In this document: one piece after another, positions 7,154 through 15,604 of the stretch
Position numbering within the stretch: position 1 is the first letter of the stretch
Layout: each line of letters starts with the position of its first letter
Origin: Streptomyces sp. CB09001
GTDB taxonomy: Bacteria > Actinomycetota > Actinomycetes > Streptomycetales > Streptomycetaceae
Direction: 5' to 3'
Length of the DNA: 64,000 nt
Assembly: GCF_003369795.1 (NCBI RefSeq)
Contig: NZ_CP026730.1
Coordinates: 3,348,001 to 3,412,000 of the forward strand
Made by a program: the position numbers and the translations under genes
Notes under the pieces: model-generated
The model's database searches: none
The model's input: only the letters and a program-made list of their open reading frames with translations
What the model was told of the DNA's origin: nothing

Positions 7154-7549
7154 ATGCAGTCATACACGATCGGCCAGGCCGCCCGGCTGCTCGGCGTGAG
7201 TCCGGACACCGCGCGGCGGTGGGCGGACGCGGGCCGGGTGGCGACCCATCGCGACGAGGCCGGGAAGCGGCTCATCGACGGGAAGGACCTGGCCGCCTTC
7301 TCCGTGGAGCTGGCGCAGAGCGGGAGCGGTGAGGAGGACACCTCCTACACCTCGGTGCGCAACGCCTTCCCCGGCATCGTCACCGCCATCAAGCTCGGGG
7401 ACGTGGCGGCCCAGGTGGAGATCCAGGCCGGTCCGCACCGGCTGGTTTCGCTGCTCACGCGGGAGGCCGTGGAGGAGCTGGGGCTGGAGGTCGGGGTGGA
7501 GGCCACCGCCCGGGTGAAGTCGACGAACGTGCACGTCGACCGGGTCTGA
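7154..7549 (+). CDS. HTH-molbindin (TOBE) molybdate-sensing protein
   Basis: A 131-residue two-domain protein. Residues ~1-55 are a MerR/excisionase-like helix-turn-helix (YTIGQAARLLGVSPDTARRWAD). Residues ~65-131 are a Mop/TOBE domain (VRNAFPGIVTAIKLGDVAAQVEIQ... followed by SLLTREAVEELGL) that binds molybdate or tungstate in molbindins. It precedes modABC on the same strand after 196 bases that hold a perfect 9-base inverted repeat. It is therefore the probable local molybdate-responsive regulator, with the role inferred from domain pair and position. Confidence 0.9.
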   Translation: MQSYTIGQAARLLGVSPDTARRWADAGRVATHRDEAGKRLIDGKDLAAFSVELAQSGSGEEDTSYTSVRNAFPGIVTAIKLGDVAAQVEIQAGPHRLVSLLTREAVEELGLEVGVEATARVKSTNVHVDRV

Positions 7550-7590
7550 GCCGGCCCGCCCTGGAACGTACCCGGCGAGCCCGGCCGCAC

Positions 7591-7626
7591 GTGCGCGCCG
7601 TACGCGCCGTACGCGCCGTACGAACG
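7591..7626. repeat. Tandem 9-base repeat
   Basis: Four consecutive units: GTGCGCGCC, GTACGCGCC, GTACGCGCC, GTACGAACG. Located between the molbindin regulator and modA; function unknown. Confidence 0.6.
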
Positions 7627-7638
7627 CACATGCCAGGT

Positions 7639-7659
7639 AGAGGGATCGATGATCCCTCT
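7639..7659. promoter_or_regulatory. Inverted repeat upstream of modA
   Basis: AGAGGGATC (7639-7647) and GATCCCTCT (7651-7659) with a GAT spacer, a perfect 9-base-arm dyad about 90 bases upstream of modA. It may be an operator for the adjacent HTH-molbindin protein. A terminator for that gene is less likely because no T tract follows. Confidence 0.5.
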
Positions 7660-7745
7660 CATGCGAAGCGCCAGGAGACTTTCGGCTTGCATCTGCGGCA
7701 GTATGGTCGGCGTATGTTCTGTCCAGGAGCTGGAGGAGTGGACTC

Positions 7746-8570
7746 GTGACGACCCGTTCCGCGCGCCGGAGTCGCCGGATGCTTCAGGTGACCGGCGCAG
7801 GCGCCGCCGCGCTGCTGGCCCTGAGTGCCTGCTCGTCCTCCGGCTCCGACTCACAGTCCGGTGCCTCCTCGTCGGGCGGCGGTTCGGGCGGACTGTCCGG
7901 GACCGTGAACGTCTTCGCCGCGGCCTCGCTGACGGAGAGCTTCACCGAGTTGGGCGAGGAGTTCGAGAAGCAGCACCCGGGCACCGAGGTCGTCTTCAAC
8001 TTCGGCGGCAGCGACTCGCTCGCCGCGGGCATCACCAGCGGGGCACCGGCCGACGTGTTCGCCTCCGCCAGCCCCGGGACGATGAAGGTCGTCACGGACG
8101 CGGACGCCGCCGCCGGGACGCCGGTCACCTTCGTCCGCAACCGGCTGGAGATCGCCACCCTGCCCGGCAACCCGGACCGGGTCGCCTCGCTGAAGGACCT
8201 CACCGGGGACGGTCTGAAGGTCGTGCTGTGCGACAAGGCGGTGCCGTGCGGGGCGGCCGCCCACAAGGCGCTGACCGCCGCCGGTCTCGAACTCACCCCG
8301 GTCTCCTACGAGGAGGACGTGAAGTCGGCGCTCAACAAGGTGGTCCTCAAGGAGGCCGACGCCGCGGTCGTCTACAGGACGGACGTGGAGGCGGCCGGTG
8401 ACAAGGTGGCGGGCGTGGAGTTCCCCGAGTCGGCGAAGGCCGTCAACGACTACCCGATCACCCTGCTCAAGGACGCCCCCAACGCGGACGTCGGCGAGGC
8501 GTTCATCGAGCTGGTGCGGTCCGCCGAAGGGCGGAAGGTCCTGACCGGCGCCGGGTTCACGGCGCCGTGA
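7746..8570 (+). CDS. modA: Molybdate ABC transporter substrate-binding lipoprotein
   Basis: A 274-residue extracytoplasmic solute-binding protein. The signal sequence carries an RRSRR cluster and a lipobox LSAC, so the mature protein is a lipoprotein. The mature domain begins VNVFAAASLTESFTELGEEF and contains FNFGGSDSLAAGITSGAPADVFASAS, both typical of the ModA/WtpA oxyanion-binding fold. The GTG at 7746 has GGAGGAG upstream. It overlaps modB by GTGA, so modABC is one translationally coupled operon. Confidence 0.95.
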   Translation: MTTRSARRSRRMLQVTGAGAAALLALSACSSSGSDSQSGASSSGGGSGGLSGTVNVFAAASLTESFTELGEEFEKQHPGTEVVFNFGGSDSLAAGITSGAPADVFASASPGTMKVVTDADAAAGTPVTFVRNRLEIATLPGNPDRVASLKDLTGDGLKVVLCDKAVPCGAAAHKALTAAGLELTPVSYEEDVKSALNKVVLKEADAAVVYRTDVEAAGDKVAGVEFPESAKAVNDYPITLLKDAPNADVGEAFIELVRSAEGRKVLTGAGFTAP

Positions 8571-9415
8571 CCACCCCGCACAGGACCGGTGCCGCCGGTC
8601 CCCGCACGGATGGGCCGCGGCGCCGCCGCCAGGTCCGGGGCGGTGCTCCCTTGCCGCTGCTCGTGCCCGCACTGGTCGGCCTGGCGTTCCTGGTGCTCCC
8701 CCTCGTCGCCCTGCTGATCCGGGCCCCCTGGGCGAGCATGCCCGAGCTGCTGACCAGTACCGAGGTGTGGCAGGCGCTGCGCCTGTCGCTGATCTGCGCC
8801 ACGGCGGCGACCGTGGTGAGCATGGTGATCGGCGTGCCGCTGGCCTGGCTGCTGGCCCGGGTGGAGTTCCCGGGCCGCGGCCTCGTCCGGGCCCTGGTGA
8901 CGCTGCCGCTGGTGCTGCCGCCGGTGGTGGGCGGTGTCGCCCTGCTCATGGCGCTGGGCCGCAACGGCGTCGTCGGGCAGTGGCTGGACTCCTGGTTCGG
9001 GATCACGCTGCCGTTCACCACCACCGGTGTGATCCTCGCGGAGGCGTTCGTGGCGATGCCGTTCCTCGTCATCAGCGTCGAGGGCACCCTGCGCGCCGCC
9101 GATCCCCGCTACGAGGAGGCGGCCGCCACCCTCGGCGCCTCCCGCTTCACCGCGTTCCGCCGGGTCACGCTGCCGCTGATCGCGCCCGGGATCGCCGCCG
9201 GTGCCGTGCTGGCCTGGGCGCGGGCGCTCGGCGAGTTCGGGGCGACGATCACCTTCGCCGGGAACTTCCCGGGCCGCACCCAGACCATGCCGCTGGCGGT
9301 CTACCTCGCCCTGCAGAGCGACCCGGAGGCGGCCGTCGCCCTCAGCCTGGTCCTGCTGGCCGTGTCCGTCGCCGTCCTCGCCGGACTGCGCGACCGCTGG
9401 ATGACCGCCTCATGA
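8567..9415 (+). CDS. modB: Molybdate ABC transporter permease
   Basis: A 282-residue membrane protein of the MetI-like permease fold with about six membrane segments. The EAA loop contacting the ATPase is visible as EEAAATLGASRFTAFRRVTLP. The GTG start at 8567 overlaps the modA stop by four bases and the gene's own stop overlaps modC (ATGA), so the three subunits are co-translated. A basic, arginine-rich N-terminal tail of about 25 residues precedes the first membrane helix. Confidence 0.95.
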   Translation: MTTPHRTGAAGPRTDGPRRRRQVRGGAPLPLLVPALVGLAFLVLPLVALLIRAPWASMPELLTSTEVWQALRLSLICATAATVVSMVIGVPLAWLLARVEFPGRGLVRALVTLPLVLPPVVGGVALLMALGRNGVVGQWLDSWFGITLPFTTTGVILAEAFVAMPFLVISVEGTLRAADPRYEEAAATLGASRFTAFRRVTLPLIAPGIAAGAVLAWARALGEFGATITFAGNFPGRTQTMPLAVYLALQSDPEAAVALSLVLLAVSVAVLAGLRDRWMTAS

Positions 9416-10509
9416 CCGACGCCGAGAAGACCACCGAGCCGGCCACCCGGGGTGCCGCGGAACCCGGGCCGTACGGGCTCGACGCGCGGCTCGTCGTCGA
9501 GCGGGGCGCCTTCCGCCTCGACGTGGCCCTGACCGCGGCCCCCGGCGACGTCGTCGCGCTGCTGGGCCCGAACGGCGCCGGCAAGACCACCGCCCTGCGG
9601 GCCCTCGCCGGTCTCGTCCCGCTCACGGACGGACATCTGCGGCTCGACGGGGCGGAGTTGGACCGTACGCCGCCGGAGTCCCGGCCGGTCGGGGTCGTCT
9701 TCCAGGACTACCTGCTCTTCCCGCACCTGACCGCGCTCGACAACGTGGCCTTCGGGCCGCGCTGCCGGGGCGCGACCAAGGCACAGGCCCGGACGCAGGC
9801 CGCCGCCTGGCTGGAACGGCTGGGTCTCGCCGGGCACGCCGCCGTCAGACCGCGCCGGCTCTCCGGCGGCCAGGCCCAGCGCGTCGCCCTCGCCCGCGCC
9901 CTGGCCACCCACCCCCGGCTGCTGCTCCTCGACGAACCGCTCGCGGCCCTCGACGCCCGCACGCGCCTCGACGTCCGCGCGCAACTCCGGCGCCATCTGG
10001 CGGACTTCGAGGCCGTCGCCGTACTGGTCACGCACGACCCGCTGGACGCCATGGTCCTCGCCGACCACCTCGTCGTCGTCGAGGACGGCCACGTCGTCCA
10101 GGAGGGCACCCCCTCCCACATCGCCCGCCGTCCGCGCACGGACTACATCGCCCACCTGGTCGGGCTCAACCTCTACCGAGGCCGGGCCGAGGGCCACACG
10201 GTACGGCTCGAGGACGGGCCGGCGATCACGACCGCCGAGGAGCTGACCGGGCCGGTCTTCGTCGCCTTCCCGCCCGGCGCCGTCACCCTGCACCGGGACC
10301 GTCCCACCGGCTCCAGCGCCCGCAACGTCTGGCGCTGCGAGGTGGCCGGTCTGGAGACCCACGGCGACCGGATCCGCGCCGACCTCACCGGCGACCTCCC
10401 CCTCGCCGCCGACCTGACCACGCTCGGCGCCGCCGACCTGGACCTGCACCCCGGCGCCACCGTCTGGGCCACGGTGAAGGCCACCCAGACGCACGCCTAC
10501 CGCGACTGA
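9412..10509 (+). CDS. modC: Molybdate ABC transporter ATPase
   Basis: A 365-residue ATP-binding subunit. Walker A is GPNGAGKTT, the Q loop lies in VGVVFQDYLLFPHLT, the signature is LSGGQAQR, Walker B is LLLLDEPLAALD and the H loop follows (VTHDP). The C-terminal ~110 residues form the regulatory TOBE domain (TGSSARNVWRCEVAGLETHG...), which in ModC homologues can bind oxyanion and inhibit transport. The gene is convergent with the next gene; the 126-base gap contains a GC-rich dyad (GCGGTGG at 10570 and CCACCGC at 10588) that could end transcription. Confidence 0.95.
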   Translation: MTDAEKTTEPATRGAAEPGPYGLDARLVVERGAFRLDVALTAAPGDVVALLGPNGAGKTTALRALAGLVPLTDGHLRLDGAELDRTPPESRPVGVVFQDYLLFPHLTALDNVAFGPRCRGATKAQARTQAAAWLERLGLAGHAAVRPRRLSGGQAQRVALARALATHPRLLLLDEPLAALDARTRLDVRAQLRRHLADFEAVAVLVTHDPLDAMVLADHLVVVEDGHVVQEGTPSHIARRPRTDYIAHLVGLNLYRGRAEGHTVRLEDGPAITTAEELTGPVFVAFPPGAVTLHRDRPTGSSARNVWRCEVAGLETHGDRIRADLTGDLPLAADLTTLGAADLDLHPGATVWATVKATQTHAYRD

Positions 10510-10635
10510 CCCGTGGTCCCCCTCGACGGGCCGGACCGGTGGACCTCGCCGGCGCGTCGGCCGGAGCGTGCGGTGGCCCGCCGCCCGCCACCGCCGGTTC
10601 CGCCGCGCGGCGGATCTCCGGGCCCCGCCCGCGCG

Positions 10636-11232
10636 TCAGGGCGTGTACAGCGACTGCACCCTGGTGACCCGTCCCTGGCCGTCGAAGCTCAGGTCGTAGC
10701 CGAGGAGCGCGCGGTCCGGGGAGGGCCGGGCCGACAGGCGGCTGACGAACTCGTCCTGGGCGTACGCGGCGGGGTGCTTCGCGTCGCCGAGCGGGACCGA
10801 CAGGAGCACCTGGGCGTCCTCGGTCATGCTCACCTCGGTGTAGGGCCCCTCGCCCGGGACGATCACCCATGCCTCGAACTGGGGGTGGGGCTTCTTCTCG
10901 GCGGGCCGCACCGACAGGTAGGTCCGTCCGTCGGCGGTCCGGGCGCCGTCGATCTGCACGAACTGCTTGGTGCCGGCCCAGCGGGCCGCGGTGCCGCTCG
11001 CCGCGGTGGCGCTCGGTGCGATGGCGCTCGGCGCGGTGCTCGGGTCCGTCCCGTCCGACGACGGGGCAGGCGTCGTCGAGGCCACGGACGCGGTGGCACT
11101 GGCGGTGGCGGTGGCGGCCTGCCCGTCGTCCGGTCCGTCGTCCTGGCCGCTGCACCCGGTCAGGGCCAGCAGGCCGAGGGTGAGGGCGGTGAGGCAGCGG
11201 ACGGTGGTGGTCCGGCGGTGTGCGACGCGCAT
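10636..11232 (-). CDS. Putative lipoprotein of unknown function
   Basis: A 198-residue exported protein. A signal peptide ends in a lipobox (LALTGC), followed by ~55 residues of low-complexity A/T/S/P sequence, then a globular domain of ~115 residues. The ATG at 11232 is chosen for its GGGGGGA ribosome-binding site. The C terminus (YDLSFDGQGRVTRVQSLYTP) resembles the C terminus of the next upstream gene product (FAIDYDGEGRVHSLREAYW), so the two encode related domains. They form a likely module with the ECF sigma factor at 11945-12499. Confidence 0.7.
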   Translation of the reverse strand: MRVAHRRTTTVRCLTALTLGLLALTGCSGQDDGPDDGQAATATASATASVASTTPAPSSDGTDPSTAPSAIAPSATAASGTAARWAGTKQFVQIDGARTADGRTYLSVRPAEKKPHPQFEAWVIVPGEGPYTEVSMTEDAQVLLSVPLGDAKHPAAYAQDEFVSRLSARPSPDRALLGYDLSFDGQGRVTRVQSLYTP

Positions 11233-11331
11233 GGTGAAGTCCCCCCAAGGACGTGGTGCGTTCTGGATACGCACTCTCTACGCGCCACCCCACCCGGCGG
11301 GTTGCATCCCGGCGCGAATTTCTTCCCCGGA

Positions 11332-11952
11332 TCAGTCGTCGAGCCAGTACGCCTCCCGCAGCGAGTGCACGCGGCCCTCGCCGTCGTAGTCGATCGCGAA
11401 GGCCCACTTCCGCCCGGCGGACAGCCGGTCCAGCAGCTCGTCCAGTCGCAGGTCCGCCGGGTTCCCGCCGGACAGCCGCCGTGCCTCGACCGGCGTCCCC
11501 CGCGGCAGGGTCAGCGGGTGCGCCTCGCCCGCGGGCGTCGCCCCGCCCCGCACGGTACGGAGCGGCTCGACGGTGACCCGCACGGTGTCGCCCTGCGCCA
11601 CCGCGTCGTACACGTAGGCCAGTTCCCCGGCGTACTCCGCTCCGGGGGCGGGCGTCGGCGGCACGAAGGGCGAAGCGGTCGCCGTCGGGGGGACGGCGGG
11701 CGGCTCGGGGTCCCGGACGGCCCGGACCAGTGACAGGCCGCCCAGGGCCACCGCCGCGGCCAGCAGCGCGCCGCCGGACGCCAGCGCGGTCCGCCTGCGG
11801 CGCAGGCGCTGCTCACCGCGCGCCCGGATCCGCTCCGCGGCCGGCGGCACCACGTGCCGGCGACCCGACTCGGCGAGGTCCGCCAGGGACTCCTCCAGCC
11901 CGGGCAGCGGTCCGGGTGCCGGTCCTGGCCCCGGTTCCGGCCTGTCAGCCAT
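11332..11952 (-). CDS. Membrane protein cotranscribed with ECF sigma factor (probable anti-sigma-like)
   Basis: A 206-residue protein with a cytoplasmic N-terminal segment (~50 residues, basic RRRR end), a single transmembrane helix (~residues 58-78) and an extracytoplasmic domain. This is the topology of SigE-family partner proteins in Streptomyces. No zinc-binding anti-sigma HxxxCxxC motif is present, so regulation, if any, must be by another mechanism. Its ATG lies inside the end of the sigma gene (8-base overlap). The extracytoplasmic domain shares its ending with the lipoprotein at 10636-11232. Confidence 0.7.
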   Translation of the reverse strand: MADRPEPGPGPAPGPLPGLEESLADLAESGRRHVVPPAAERIRARGEQRLRRRRTALASGGALLAAAVALGGLSLVRAVRDPEPPAVPPTATASPFVPPTPAPGAEYAGELAYVYDAVAQGDTVRVTVEPLRTVRGGATPAGEAHPLTLPRGTPVEARRLSGGNPADLRLDELLDRLSAGRKWAFAIDYDGEGRVHSLREAYWLDD

Positions 11953-12499
11953 GACGCACCTCCGGCAGGCGACTCGTCCGCGGATCCAGCTCGGTGTCGG
12001 ACAGCAGCCGTGCCAGCGCCGCCCGGCCCCGGCTCAGCTGTGCCTTGACCGTACCGACCGGGCAGCCGACCTCGGCGGCCACCTGCTCGACCGGCAGGTC
12101 GCACAGGTGGTGGAGCACCACCGCCCGGCGTTGCGCCTCGGGTATCCGCCGCAGCGCCTGGACCAGCAGCACATGGTGCGGCTCCGGGGGCGGAACGGCG
12201 GCCGGCGGGCCCTGGCCCCGGGCGAAGGCGAGCGCGGTGCGTACCTTCCGCCACCGGCTGACCGCCAGCCGCCAGGCCACCGTGCGCACCCACGCCTCGG
12301 GGGCGCCGTTCAGGTCCAGCTCGGTCCGGCGTTCCCAGGCCCGGGCGAAGGCCTCCTGGACCACGTCCTGCGCCTCGGCGAGGTCGCCCGTCATCGCGTA
12401 CAGGTGACCGATGAGCCGGCCGACGCTCTCGGCGTAGAAGGCGTCGAACTCGTGCGCGTCGGTGCCCCGGCCGGTGCTCGTTTCGTCTGGTGGTCGCAT
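11945..12499 (-). CDS. SigE-family ECF RNA polymerase sigma factor
   Basis: A 184-residue ECF sigma factor. Region 2 is visible as EFDAFYAESVGRLIGHLYAMTGDLAEAQDVVQEAFARAW, with the AWVRTVAWRLAVSRWRK end of region 2. Region 4 is RIPEAQRRAVVLHHLCDLPVEQVAAEVGCPVGTVKAQLSRGRAAL. The ATG at 12499 has AGGGGAGA upstream. The downstream membrane protein overlaps its stop by 8 bases, as usual for a sigma/anti-sigma pair. Target promoters cannot be deduced from the window. Confidence 0.9.
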   Translation of the reverse strand: MRPPDETSTGRGTDAHEFDAFYAESVGRLIGHLYAMTGDLAEAQDVVQEAFARAWERRTELDLNGAPEAWVRTVAWRLAVSRWRKVRTALAFARGQGPPAAVPPPEPHHVLLVQALRRIPEAQRRAVVLHHLCDLPVEQVAAEVGCPVGTVKAQLSRGRAALARLLSDTELDPRTSRLPEVRHG

Positions 12500-12664
12500 G
12501 TCTCCCCTGTCAGGCTGCACGGTGCCACCCGACCGCCTCCCGGTACAAGGAGCCCGCGTCGTCCGCCCGGCCGCCCTTCCACCGGTCCCCGGCAGCCTGG
12601 CGGGCCGGAACACTGCCGGATGCCGTACAGGCGGGGACGTCGCGGCCGGTGGCACCATGCGCGC

Positions 12665-14278
12665 ATGACCGTCGGCCAGGAAGTGCGTGTCCGGCCCCCG
12701 CTCAGGCGGCCCCTGTGGGTGTGCGTCGGGGTGGGGGCGGCGGGGGCCGTCCTGGCCTTGGGGCGCCTGGTGTACTCGGGAACGTTCGTGGACTGGTGGG
12801 TGGGCGGCGGGCTGCTGGCCGCTCTGGTGGGCGTCGCCTTCCTCCACGGGGTCACCCTGGAGGTGAGCGCCGACGCGTACGGCGTGCGGTACGGCTCGCT
12901 GCCGCGCCGTCACCGGAGCATGCCGTGGGGCGACATCGCCGACCTGCGCGTCCACATCCAGTACGGGCGGCACGGGGAGGAGTACTTCCGGGTCGGCGTC
13001 CTGCTGCGCGACGGGCGGACGCGGCGGCTGCCCCTGCCGGTGTCCGGGTCCCGGGCCGGCCGGCCGGACTTCGACGCGACGCTGGACGCGCTGCGGGCCC
13101 TGCACCGTCGGTACGGGAGCCCCGAGTCGGACCATCTCGCCGTCATCTCCAGACGCACCGCGGGGCGCGGCGCCGCCGTACCGCTGGTCCTGTGCCTGCT
13201 GCTGTTCGCGGGGGCGGGGCTGGCCGCGTGGTTCGTGCCGGTCACGGGGGCGACGAAGGAGGCGTGGGACTCGGCCGTCCCGTGCGCGGCCGGGACGCCG
13301 TCCGAGGAGCGCGGCGCGTGCCTCACCACCCGGCCGGCCGTGATCGCGCGGACCGAGGTGGGCCGGGCGAAGCAGCCCAGCCGGCTGTACTTCGCCGACG
13401 GGCGGCCGGTGGACCGGCTCACGGTCTCGCGGGAGGGCGCCCAGGGGTTCCGGGCCGGTGACCGCGTCGAACTCACCCTGTGGCGCGGACAGGTGAGGGT
13501 GGTGGCGGCGGAACACCACGTGTGGCGCGAGCACTTCACCAGCGCCGGTTCGGTGGCCGTACTCGCCGCCGCGCTCGCCCTCGCGGCCGGGTACCCGGGG
13601 GCCCGGGTGCTGGTGCACCGGCGCGGGCGCCGGCTTCCCGACGACGAGGTGCTGCCGTCGGCGCTGCCGTTCGCGGGCGTTCTGGCCGGCACCGCGCTGT
13701 GGCTGCTGCCGTTCTGCTACGTCCATCCCCTGGGCCCGCCGGCCTCCCCCGGGCCCCTCGCCTGGGCGGCCGCGGGGTCCCTGGCCACACTGGGCCTCCT
13801 CGTCCTGGCGTGGCGCGCCACCCGGATCAGCACGCCGCAGACCGCCGCGACGGCCACGGTGACCGGAGCCGTGCCCCGGGAGGACGGCGGAGCGGACGTG
13901 TTCCTCGCCGCCCGCTTCCTGGAGAGCACCGACTACAACCCGAACCACTTCGGCACCCATGTCGTACTCGGCGACGGCCCGCCCGCCGTCGTCCCCCACC
14001 CCGGGCCGGGGCGGTTCGCGGCGCGGCCCGTCCCCGCGCACCGGCTCACCGTCAAGGGCGTACGGCGTCCGCGCGGTGGCGACGGCGACGGCGTGCCCCG
14101 CGGCTGGCACGTCGCCGAGCTCGACGACGCGGGCGAGCCGGTCCGCCTCGCGGCGGCCCCGGCCGACCTGGCCCGCATCCTGCACGCCCTGGGCGCGGCG
14201 GGGGCCGCCACGGACACCGAAGCGGCCAAGCTGCCCGGACTTCCGTCCGAAGGGGGCCCGCGATCATGTCTGTTCTGA
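12665..14278 (+). CDS. Large membrane protein with PH-like domain
   Basis: A 537-residue integral membrane protein, function unknown. Two N-terminal hydrophobic helices are followed by a bacterial PH-like segment (VTLEVSADAYGVRYGSLPRRHRSMPWGDIADLRV, about residues 60-140). Then come a membrane helix, an extracytoplasmic stretch, two to three more helices (~295-395) and a second soluble domain. Divergent from the ECF sigma gene with a 165-base shared upstream region. Its last 13 bases overlap the start of the next gene, suggesting a two-gene unit. Confidence 0.75.
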   Translation: MTVGQEVRVRPPLRRPLWVCVGVGAAGAVLALGRLVYSGTFVDWWVGGGLLAALVGVAFLHGVTLEVSADAYGVRYGSLPRRHRSMPWGDIADLRVHIQYGRHGEEYFRVGVLLRDGRTRRLPLPVSGSRAGRPDFDATLDALRALHRRYGSPESDHLAVISRRTAGRGAAVPLVLCLLLFAGAGLAAWFVPVTGATKEAWDSAVPCAAGTPSEERGACLTTRPAVIARTEVGRAKQPSRLYFADGRPVDRLTVSREGAQGFRAGDRVELTLWRGQVRVVAAEHHVWREHFTSAGSVAVLAAALALAAGYPGARVLVHRRGRRLPDDEVLPSALPFAGVLAGTALWLLPFCYVHPLGPPASPGPLAWAAAGSLATLGLLVLAWRATRISTPQTAATATVTGAVPREDGGADVFLAARFLESTDYNPNHFGTHVVLGDGPPAVVPHPGPGRFAARPVPAHRLTVKGVRRPRGGDGDGVPRGWHVAELDDAGEPVRLAAAPADLARILHALGAAGAATDTEAAKLPGLPSEGGPRSCLF

Positions 14279-14658
14279 GCACGGAGGACTGGTGGCTCAT
14301 CGCCTTCGGCGCCACCGTCGTCCACACGGCCGCGATGTACTGGTGCATGCCGACGTCCAAGGCCCGGCTGCGCATGTTCGCCGCCCCGCTGGCCGGTTGG
14401 CTCTTCCTGCTGCCCAACGCCACGGTGAAGGGCTACTCGGTCCCGCACACCCTCTACATCTACAGCGGCGTCCTGCTCACGTTCGTCGTCATGCTGGCGC
14501 CGATCGCCAGGAAGGTCGCGGCCGACATCCGGGAACAGGAGGAGAAGCCCTGGGACAAGGTCCCCCTCAACACCTTCTCCCTGTACTGGATGGCGGGGTC
14601 GGGCACGGCTTGCACAGGAGTCGCGGCCTATTTCTGGGAGTACCTCGCCCATGGGTGA
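14266..14658 (+). CDS. Small four-helix membrane protein, unknown function
   Basis: A 130-residue protein with about four hydrophobic segments, including WWLIAFGATVVHTAAMYWCM, a central pair, and SLYWMAGSGTACTGVAAYFW at the end. I do not recognise a family. It overlaps the preceding PH-domain membrane protein by 13 bases and probably works with it in the membrane. Codon use is typical of the genome. Confidence 0.7.
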   Translation: MSVLSTEDWWLIAFGATVVHTAAMYWCMPTSKARLRMFAAPLAGWLFLLPNATVKGYSVPHTLYIYSGVLLTFVVMLAPIARKVAADIREQEEKPWDKVPLNTFSLYWMAGSGTACTGVAAYFWEYLAHG

Positions 14659-14814
14659 GCCGTAGCCCGCGTCGAGTTGTCCGCGAACTCCCCCGGGATT
14701 GTCCGTGATCGGTAACGGAGGGATCCCGGGGCGGGTTTCTCCCGTCCTGTCATGTGGTCCCCGACGTGAGCGGGGACCGGCGGCGAGCAACTACGCGAAG
14801 GCGGGGCGGCGGAC

Positions 14815-15591
14815 ATGGCGCGGCACGGTGGCGGGCGGGGCTGGTACGGCAAGGTGGTCGGGGCGGCGCTCGGTGTGACGGTGCTCGCCGTCGGCGCCTC
14901 GGTGTGGACCGCGCAGGCCGACTCCGTCGGCGGCGGCGCGACGCCGCGGGCGTCCGCGCCGGCCACTCCGGGCGGCGCCGCCAAGCCCGTCGACATCAGC
15001 ATCGCGCACGCCTCGGACGCGGGGCCGCGCGGCGTGAACATCACCATCGACGACGGCCCCGACCCCGCGTGGACGCCTCAGGTGCTCGACCTGCTGGACG
15101 AGTACGGCGTGAAGGCCACCTTCTGCATGACGGGCCTTCAGGCCGAGGCCCACCCGGATCTCGTGAAGGACGTCGTCGCGGCCGGGCACCGGCTGTGCGA
15201 CCACACGGTGTCGCACGACACCACCATGGACAAGAAGTCCGAGGCCTACCAGTCCAAGGAGATCCTCGACGCCGAGCGCATGATCATCAAGGCGTCCGGG
15301 GGTGTGCGGCCGGTGTACTACCGGGCCCCCGGCGGGGCGTTCACCCCCTACAGCCGCAAGCTCGCCGCCTCCCACGGCATGCGCCCGCTGGGCTGGAACG
15401 TGGACACCAAGGACTTCGAGCGGCCGGGCGCGGACGCCATCGTCGCCACCGTCAAGCGGGAGCTGCCCAACGGGCCGACCATCCTCTTCCACGACGCCGG
15501 GGGCGACCGCACCCAGACCGTCGAAGCCCTGCGGCAGGTCCTGCCCTGGCTGAAGGAGCAGGGCCACACCTTCGGCTTCCCGGTGCGGTGA
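14815..15591 (+). CDS. Secreted polysaccharide deacetylase (NodB homology)
   Basis: A 258-residue exported carbohydrate esterase family 4 protein. A signal-anchor or signal peptide occupies ~residues 12-36. NodB motifs are all present in order: TIDDGPDP (catalytic Asp and metal Asp), HTVSHD (metal histidines), RAPGG (motif 3), NVDTKD (motif 4) and ILFHDAG (motif 5). It should remove N-acetyl groups from peptidoglycan, chitin oligomers or a related glycan outside the cell. It is monocistronic and convergent with the oxidoreductase at 15605, only 13 bases apart. Confidence 0.92.
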   Translation: MARHGGGRGWYGKVVGAALGVTVLAVGASVWTAQADSVGGGATPRASAPATPGGAAKPVDISIAHASDAGPRGVNITIDDGPDPAWTPQVLDLLDEYGVKATFCMTGLQAEAHPDLVKDVVAAGHRLCDHTVSHDTTMDKKSEAYQSKEILDAERMIIKASGGVRPVYYRAPGGAFTPYSRKLAASHGMRPLGWNVDTKDFERPGADAIVATVKRELPNGPTILFHDAGGDRTQTVEALRQVLPWLKEQGHTFGFPVR

Positions 15592-15604
15592 GCGCGTCCC
15601 TCGT

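Noticed and set aside
7591..7626. CRISPR-like array
   Set aside because: Repeat units are 9 bases with no spacers, so it is a simple tandem repeat.
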